Both the position numbers and the translations under genes were made by a program. The notes under the pieces were generated by a model. It made no database searches and was not told the origin of the DNA. It was given only the letters and a program-made list of their open reading frames with translations. Shown one piece after another: positions 59,232 through 64,000 of a stretch of DNA of 64,000 nt; positions within the stretch are counted from its first letter, which is position 1; the number at the start of each line of letters is the position of its first letter. The stretch is from Defluviitoga tunisiensis (lineage in GTDB: Bacteria > Thermotogota > Thermotogae > Petrotogales > Petrotogaceae), in assembly GCF_000953715.1 (NCBI RefSeq), contig NZ_LN824141.1, forward strand, positions 62,001 through 126,000. The letters run 5' to 3'.

Positions 59232-59453
59232 TTGAAACAAGGAATCCATCCAGAATTAAAGCTAGTTACAGTAAAATGTGCATGTGGCGCAGAACATACA
59301 CTTTATACTACGGTAGACAACTTTAGATTAGAGGTTTGTTCCAAATGCCATCCTTTCTATAAAGGAGACATGGGTTCTCAAATTATAGATACTGAAGGTA
59401 GAGTTCAAAAATTCAAAAATAGGTATAAAGATTTTTTTGAAAATGAAAATTAA
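59232..59453 (+). CDS. rpmE: 50S ribosomal protein bL31
   Basis: A 73-residue L31 with zinc-binding cysteines: [14 protein letters not shown] near residue 14 and [13 protein letters not shown] near 34, i.e. the C+ form that holds zinc. The chosen TTG follows AAGAGGTG; the upstream in-frame GTG lies within this Shine-Dalgarno. [11 protein letters not shown] is the family N-terminus. An S1-domain gene follows after 237 bp of structured sequence. Confidence 0.96.
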   Translation: MKQGIHPELKLVTVKCACGAEHTLYTTVDNFRLEVCSKCHPFYKGDMGSQIIDTEGRVQKFKNRYKDFFENEN

Positions 59454-59499
59454 ACTGCTAAATCACTTTATTTAGGGGGGATTTATAAGCGGGCAAAAT

Positions 59500-59690
59500 T
59501 TATTGATACAAAAGGTTAAAAGCCTTACTCGATCAGACCTTGCTGTTGGTAAGTTACCAACATCTGATCGAAATAGAAAAATATTTGGAGGTGAAGACCA
59601 GCGCCGGGACCCAGGCCACCTTTGTACGAAGGTGATATCACGGCTTAGCAAGGTTTTCGTGGTAGAGAGACAAGGGCAAGGTATTAAGTG
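59500..59690 (+). ncRNA. unassigned structured RNA or leader between rpmE and the S1-domain gene
   Basis: No gene fits here, but the segment is unusually GC-rich and structured. Helices: CGATCAGA/TCTGATCG (59530-59537 with 59563-59570) containing TTGGTAA-G-TTACCAA (59546-59560); CACCTT/AAGGTG (59617-59634); GCC/GGC around GGGACCCA (59603-59616). ACCTTGCT (59537-59544) can pair over 100 nt with AGCAAGGT (59647-59654), a possible pseudoknot. I recognise no known riboswitch, T-box, SRP or RNase P sequence in it. It may be a leader controlling the downstream gene. Confidence 0.5.
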
Positions 59691-60067
59691 TGGTAAACGA
59701 AAGCTTAGCAACAGGAGATACAGTTAAAGCGAAAGTGGTTGATATTAAAAAGTTTGGTGCTTTTGTAGAGTTGGAAAACAAAGAAGAAGGATTTATACAT
59801 ATTTCTAAAATATCCAAAAAATATGTAAAAGAGATTTCCGATTTTTTAACCGTCGGTCAAGAAATTGAAGGAAAAATTATCGGAAAAACAAAGGATGGAA
59901 AGTATGAATTATCTCTAAAAGAGAATAATGATGAACTAATCGATGAGGCCACAAATAACTCCCAAAACTTTGAAAAGAAGTTGAATCAATACCTAAAAGA
60001 TAGCGATAAAAAAATCCCCGAATATAGGAAGCACTTAGACAAAAAAAGAAACATAAAGAAAAGATAA
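59690..60067 (+). CDS. single S1-domain RNA-binding protein (general stress protein 13-like)
   Basis: A 125-residue protein with one S1 domain (about residues 6-75): TGDTVKAKVVDIKKFGAFVELENKEEGFIHISKIS and VGQEIEGKIIGKTKDGKYELSLKE. The C-terminal 45 residues are charged and probably unstructured. Single S1-domain proteins of this size (YugI/GSP13 type) bind RNA or ribosomes. The GTG start is preceded by AAGGTATTAA. Its leader is highly structured. A strong terminator follows. Confidence 0.82.
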   Translation: MVNESLATGDTVKAKVVDIKKFGAFVELENKEEGFIHISKISKKYVKEISDFLTVGQEIEGKIIGKTKDGKYELSLKENNDELIDEATNNSQNFEKKLNQYLKDSDKKIPEYRKHLDKKRNIKKR

Positions 60068-60110
60068 ACAGAATATCTAATATAGTTTAAACTTTTATAT
60101 ATAGCATAAA

Positions 60111-60146
60111 ATTAAGAGAGAGCTTTAGCTCTCTCTTAATTTTTTG
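60111..60146 (+). terminator. intrinsic terminator after the S1-domain gene
   Basis: A 14-bp perfect stem ATTAAGAGAGAGCT/AGCTCTCTCTTAAT with a TT loop (60111-60140) and six T after it. Confidence 0.93.
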
Positions 60147-60227
60147 TGATAGAATATTTATGATAATAAATGGTATGTTTTTTTATCACCATTATTCTAA
60201 TACAAAAAATGCAATTGTTAATTATCG

Positions 60228-60396
60228 TTTTTGAATTTAAAAGGGTAACAGGGCTTAGCCCTCTCCTCCTTGGTACAAGTACTGAAAAGGTTAAAGAAAT
60301 TAAGAATCAGTAAGGATCAGTATTGAAGAGATATTTTGTTAAAATAATTAAACCCAAAATATACATATAATAAGGACTTTAGAATTTCTAAAGTGA
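60228..60396 (+). repeat. modular intergenic repeat (one A module plus module B) before hisS
   Basis: Module A: AATTTAAAAGGGTAACAGGG, then CTTAGCCC hairpin and CCTTGGTACAAGTACT. Module B: AATCAGTAAGGATCAGTATTG, an A/T block, TATAAT (60366-60371) and the perfect 9+1+9 palindrome ACTTTAGAATTTCTAAAGT (60376-60394). The palindrome starts four bases after the -10 box, so it spans the predicted transcription start. It ends 35 bp before hisS. Confidence 0.75.
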
Positions 60397-60429
60397 TTAA
60401 AAACAAACAACTATAAGGAGGTTCCTGTT

Positions 60430-61698
60430 TTGAGTAATTATAAAAGAATAAAAGGAACTAAAGATATATTTGGAGACGAAATCAATTACTGGTATTATGT
60501 TGAAAATTCAGCTAAAAACACTCTTGAAAAATATGGTTTCAAAGAGATAAGAACCCCAATTATAGAAAGTGAAGAACTCTTCAGTAGGGGAGTTGGTCAA
60601 GAAACTGATATTGTTCAAAAAGAAATGTATACGTTTGAAGATAAAAAAGGTAGACTTTTAACTTTGAGACCAGAAGGAACAGCTTCTGTAGTTAGAGCAT
60701 ACATTGAAAATTCTTTGATAAACTTAGGTTCTCCTCAAAAGTTCTTTTATATAGGTCCTATGTTCAGATATGAAAAACCACAATCAGGTAGGTATAGAGA
60801 ATTTTATCAAATAGGTGCTGAAATCTTCGGTACAGATTATCCTTTAGCTGATGCCGAACTTATACATCTCTTGCATGAATTTTTTAGATCTTTAAAATTA
60901 ACTAACTTCAAAATAAAAATCAATTCCATAGGAACACAAAAAAGCCGAGAAAAATATAAAAAAGTGCTTAAAGAATACTACACGCCATTTTTACCTAATT
61001 TGTGCGAAGACTGTCAAAGACGCTATAATACTAACATCATGAGATTAATTGATTGTAAAATTGATAAAGAAATTGCTTCAAATGCACCTTCTATCCTTGA
61101 TTATTTGGACAATGAAAGCAAAGAACATTTTGAGAAATTAAAGAAATATTTAGATATATTAGAAGTACCCTATGAAATAGATCCTAAAATAGTGAGGGGT
61201 TTAGATTATTATTCAAAAACTGCTTTTGAAGTAGAACATTTAGATTTAGGTGAACAAGCTGTTATAGCAGGTGGAGGAAGATACGACGACCTAGTCGAGC
61301 AACTTGGGGGCCCCAAGACCCCTGCAGTGGGATTTGCCATGGGTATAGAAAGAATTATAGAAGCACTTAAAAAAGAGCATATAGAAGTCAAAAAGGTATC
61401 ACAAATCGATGTTTATATAGCTTATCAGGGAGAACAAGCTGAACTAGAAAGCATAAAGCTTTCTAAAGAATTGAGAAAAAATGACATAAAAACGTATTTA
61501 AATTTATCAAAAAGGAATTTAGGTGGTCAACTTAAGCACGCAGATAGACTGAATGCAAAGCTTTCGATAATTATGGGAGACGAAGAAGTTGTAAATGATG
61601 TAGTAACAGTAAGAAACATGGAAACAGGGGAACAAACAAAAGTTCAAAGAAGCTGGGTAATTGAAGTAATTTTGGAAAAACTACAAGAATTTTACTAA
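60430..61698 (+). CDS. hisS: histidyl-tRNA synthetase
   Basis: Charges tRNA-His. The 422-residue class II enzyme shows RIKGTKDIFGDE near residue 5, motif 2 FYIGPMFRYEKPQSGRYREFYQIGAEIFG near 104, the His-specific RGLDYYSKTAFEVEH near 258, motif 3 GGGRYDDLVEQLGGPKTPAVGFAMGIERI near 282 and a C-terminal anticodon-binding domain. TTG start, 8 nt after AAGGAGG. It is preceded by a full repeat module. Confidence 0.97.
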   Translation: MSNYKRIKGTKDIFGDEINYWYYVENSAKNTLEKYGFKEIRTPIIESEELFSRGVGQETDIVQKEMYTFEDKKGRLLTLRPEGTASVVRAYIENSLINLGSPQKFFYIGPMFRYEKPQSGRYREFYQIGAEIFGTDYPLADAELIHLLHEFFRSLKLTNFKIKINSIGTQKSREKYKKVLKEYYTPFLPNLCEDCQRRYNTNIMRLIDCKIDKEIASNAPSILDYLDNESKEHFEKLKKYLDILEVPYEIDPKIVRGLDYYSKTAFEVEHLDLGEQAVIAGGGRYDDLVEQLGGPKTPAVGFAMGIERIIEALKKEHIEVKKVSQIDVYIAYQGEQAELESIKLSKELRKNDIKTYLNLSKRNLGGQLKHADRLNAKLSIIMGDEEVVNDVVTVRNMETGEQTKVQRSWVIEVILEKLQEFY

Positions 61699-61751
61699 AC
61701 CAGTTCGACAAATTATAGGTAAAGTTAATATATAAAAGGGGGATTAATACA

Positions 61752-62825
61752 ATGAAAGCTCTTATACTTTGTGCAGGAAAAGGAACAAGACTACGACCTT
61801 TAACACTAACAAATGCAAAGCCATTGATTCCTATAGCAAACAAACCAACTATTATGTATAGCATAGAAAAAATAAAAGAATCAGGAATTTCAGACATAGG
61901 AATCGTAGTAAGCCCAGAAAATATTGAAGCATTTCAAAGAGTATTGGGAGACGGAAGTTCTCTAGATATAAAAATAACTTATATTATTCAAGAAAAACCT
62001 CAAGGATTAGCTCACGCAGTTAAAGTTGCAAAAGATTTTTTAAACAATGAGGATTTTTTAATGTTTTTAGGAGACAACCTCGTACATTTTGATCTTAAAA
62101 GTTTTATTAAAAAATTTGAACAAAGTGAATATGAATCTTATATTTTACTCACACCTGTAGAAAACCCTTGGGATTTTGGTATTGCGTTGATAGAAGATTC
62201 GAAAGTTGTAAAAGTTGTTGAAAAACCTAAGGTACCTCCCTCAAATCTTGCTATAGTAGGTGTATATATTTTTACACCTCTAATATTCGAAGCAATTGAT
62301 CACTTATCTCCTTCCTGGCGTGGTGAATATGAGATAACAGATGCTATTCAATGGTTAATAGACAACTCTAAAAATGTTGGTGCACATATTATTGAAGGAT
62401 GGTGGAAGGATACCGGAAAACCTGAAGATCTAATTGAAGCGAACAGAAAAATACTAAGTGAATTAAAAGAAATGCAGATAGAAGGAGAAATAAGAGAAGA
62501 TTCATTAATTCAAGGTAATGTAGTTATTGGGAAAAATACCAAAATCATCAATTCCATTATAAGAGGTCCTGCAATAGTTGGCGACAATACCACAATAAGT
62601 AATTCATACATTGGACCATATACAAGTATTGGAGATGGCGTTTATATATCTTCTTCAGAAATAGAACATAGTATCATATTAAATGATGCAAACATTTTAA
62701 ACATACCTGTTAGAATAGAATCATCAGTTATTGGAGAAAATGCAAATATCATCTCGATAGAAAGGAAACCACATTCAATAAAATTAATCTTAGGAGATTA
62801 TAGTCACATACAAATTCCAAAATAG
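61752..62825 (+). CDS. sugar-phosphate nucleotidyltransferase (RmlA long form) with beta-helix domain
   Basis: A 357-residue enzyme that makes an NDP-sugar, probably dTDP-glucose. N-terminal transferase: LCAGKGTRLRPLTLTNAKPLIPIANKPTI near residue 4, QEKPQGLAHAVKVAKDF near 84 and FLGDN near 110; WWKDTGKPEDLIEANRKIL near 216 marks the RmlA-type. The last 110 residues are hexapeptide left-handed beta-helix repeats (VVIGKNTKIINSII, AIVGDNTTISNSYIGP). This long form occurs in bacteria and archaea; exact nucleotide and sugar are not certain. GGGGG precedes the ATG. Followed by a bidirectional terminator. Confidence 0.85.
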   Translation: MKALILCAGKGTRLRPLTLTNAKPLIPIANKPTIMYSIEKIKESGISDIGIVVSPENIEAFQRVLGDGSSLDIKITYIIQEKPQGLAHAVKVAKDFLNNEDFLMFLGDNLVHFDLKSFIKKFEQSEYESYILLTPVENPWDFGIALIEDSKVVKVVEKPKVPPSNLAIVGVYIFTPLIFEAIDHLSPSWRGEYEITDAIQWLIDNSKNVGAHIIEGWWKDTGKPEDLIEANRKILSELKEMQIEGEIREDSLIQGNVVIGKNTKIINSIIRGPAIVGDNTTISNSYIGPYTSIGDGVYISSSEIEHSIILNDANILNIPVRIESSVIGENANIISIERKPHSIKLILGDYSHIQIPK

Positions 62826-62834
62826 ATAATACTA

Positions 62835-62871
62835 AAAAACATAGAGACGTATTTGCCGTCTCTATGTTTTT
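62835..62871. terminator. bidirectional intrinsic terminator
   Basis: A 15-bp stem AAAAACATAGAGACG/CGTCTCTATGTTTTT with a 7-nt loop between two convergent genes. Confidence 0.92.
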
Positions 62872-62889
62872 CTACATTATGTAACTAAT

Positions 62890-64000
62890 TTATATTATCT
62901 TTCTGAGTCTTTCTTTCTCTCTTAAAATATTACCTTGATCATCAACCGCCTCATATGCTCCATTTATGACAGCAACCTTAATTTTTCCTTGAGCTATACT
63001 ATTACCTTGTAAGCCCACAGCGTCTAATATTCCTGTTTTTACTGCCATATATAACGTTTCTGGGTCGGTCAATGGATCTTCTTTGTCAATAGAAAATTCC
63101 TTTATCTTTTCAATTATAACCATAGCCTCATTTTTTAATAGATCTATTCTACTTTTAATTTCTGGATCGCTTTTAAAATCTGGCAACCCTCTTGAAGCCA
63201 AAGAATTGGCCTTTCTAACCATCTTCACACTTTCTAAAATCTCTTTAGAAGTAGCTCGTTTCATAGCTTCACAATAAGAAACAACATGAATTATATGAGG
63301 ATTCAAATACGATGCATAAAACATAGAAGCTACAAGTTGTCCCATTGCACTGTTTGGATCTGCTGGAAATGAAAGAAGACCAGTTCTAACCATTCTATAA
63401 GGAATAAAATTTTCGTCTTGTAAAGATTCAACTAATTCTAGTTTTGCAATAGCTTTTGCGATATCCATTTTTGGGGATAAGTTCGGTGGGGTATTCATCA
63501 TATACTGTTGAACATACCATCTTACTCCTAACTTTTTAGCTATATATGCTGATAAATAAGCTGTTGCAACTGCAAGACTATCATGTGCGTATCTTAACTC
63601 CCATTGATGAGAATCGTTTACCTCAACTGGTACATCATTTTCTGCATTCCATTTTATTCCTTGCATATTTTCTGTAATTGCTGCTAATAACGTTCTTTTA
63701 GAACGTTTATCGAGCTCAGAATACCAAAAAATTGGAATGGCAGCCCAAGCATTATTTATAGTTTGTTTTAATAGTTTTGAAAAATCCACTATATGAGTAG
63801 TTCCAGAATAACACCTAACTAGAGGATAATTTCCTCTTCGACTTGCTTGATATAAATTTATAAAATCTTCTTTAGATCTTATAGGTGCTCCACCTGCTCC
63901 ATCCTGATTAGGATCCATCTTATCTGGTTCAAAAAAATATTGCTGACAGTTTTGATCAGGCGCAAGTGAAATAATATCCAAAAGTTCTGAATCCGCTAAT
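62890..64000 (-). CDS. unrecognised TIM-barrel-like protein, perhaps cobalamin-dependent mutase-related, 5'-truncated
   Basis: The frame is open to the window edge, so the N-terminus is missing. About 370 codons are visible. Segments such as LVRCYSGTTHIVDFSKLL, NNAWAAIPIFWYSELDKR, VEVNDSHQWELRYAHDSLAVATAYL, GLLSFPADPNSAMGQLVASM and HVVSYCEAMKRATSKEI suggest alternating helix/strand of an alpha-beta barrel. The end (AVKTGILDAVGLQGNS...GAYEAVDDQGNILREKERL) faintly recalls the C-terminus of glutamate mutase E chain, where a cobalamin-using mutase folds as a barrel. I do not recognise the family firmly. No B12-binding gene is in view, as its operon lies beyond the window. Confidence 0.45.
   Translation of the reverse strand, partial: LADSELLDIISLAPDQNCQQYFFEPDKMDPNQDGAGGAPIRSKEDFINLYQASRRGNYPLVRCYSGTTHIVDFSKLLKQTINNAWAAIPIFWYSELDKRSKRTLLAAITENMQGIKWNAENDVPVEVNDSHQWELRYAHDSLAVATAYLSAYIAKKLGVRWYVQQYMMNTPPNLSPKMDIAKAIAKLELVESLQDENFIPYRMVRTGLLSFPADPNSAMGQLVASMFYASYLNPHIIHVVSYCEAMKRATSKEILESVKMVRKANSLASRGLPDFKSDPEIKSRIDLLKNEAMVIIEKIKEFSIDKEDPLTDPETLYMAVKTGILDAVGLQGNSIAQGKIKVAVINGAYEAVDDQGNILREKERLRKII

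Noticed and set aside
59620-59660. T-box-like sequence AAGGTGATATCACGG
   Set aside because: It only loosely resembles the AGGGTGGNACCGCG element and is not followed by a terminator or by an aminoacyl-tRNA synthetase or amino-acid gene.
59503-59727. Short open frame through the structured region after rpmE
   Set aside because: No similarity to any protein I know, no good start site, and it overlaps the S1 gene. An opposite-strand frame is equally open. The base pairing argues for RNA.

Overview
This 64-kb window is AT-rich bacterial chromosome from a member of the Thermotogota, most likely a Petrotoga-like organism. The inference rests on gene order (rimO-pgsA-thpR-recA-recX-rny; nifS-yicC-remA-gmk-rpoZ), the flagellar block motE/fliK/flgD/flgE/flbD/motAB/fliL/fliM/fliY, a heterodimeric ABC exporter of the TM287/288 type, and frequent TTG/GTG starts behind strong Shine-Dalgarno sequences. 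I saw no rRNA, tRNA or CRISPR array.

Layout. 1-1161 is the end of an ABC-type permease gene. 1190-8286 (minus) holds uvrA and a pyrimidine cluster pyrC-pyrK-pyrD-uraA whose leader carries a terminator-like hairpin. 8767-19328 (plus) holds a macrodomain protein, a PaaK-like adenylating enzyme, polA, and the rimO-to-rny operon. 19358-27878 is bounded by two nearly identical, inverted copies of a small IS200/IS605-type element made of an OMEGA (HEARO) RNA and an internally deleted IscB. Between them lie minus-strand genes for a ferritin-like protein, membrane proteins, two Nif3 paralogues, an adenosine-specific kinase, a PEBP protein and a tyrosine phenol-lyase/tryptophanase. 27893-29570 has ridA and a DUF2179 protein. 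29795-34889 holds two uncharacterised envelope proteins and a two-component system. 34980-41784 holds housekeeping genes (nifS, yicC, remA, gmk, rpoZ, serS, rsmE, mscS). 41915-52020 is the flagellar operon. 52891-62825 has the ABC exporter pair, iadA, manC, rpmE, an S1-domain gene with a structured leader, hisS and a sugar nucleotidyltransferase. 62890-64000 is a partial minus-strand gene.

Two things stand out. First, the paired OMEGA-RNA elements: both copies keep an identical guide-scaffold RNA region but encode only the RuvC-III and C-terminal part of IscB, so the same deletion derivative has been copied or mobilised without its nuclease core. Second, a modular intergenic repeat family. 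Module A carries a GGGC...GCCC hairpin and GGTACAAGTACC; module B carries a -10 box followed by the palindrome CTTTAGAATTTCTAAAG. The module B end lies just upstream of uraA, rimO, the ferritin-like gene, ridA, serS, manC and hisS, always in the gene's own direction, and module A is tandemly expanded to seven 78-bp units before serS. It looks like a promoter-carrying repeat or a common regulatory leader.

All calls come from reading the sequence; no database search was run. Starts were moved from the longest open frame where a Shine-Dalgarno sequence clearly favoured an internal codon.
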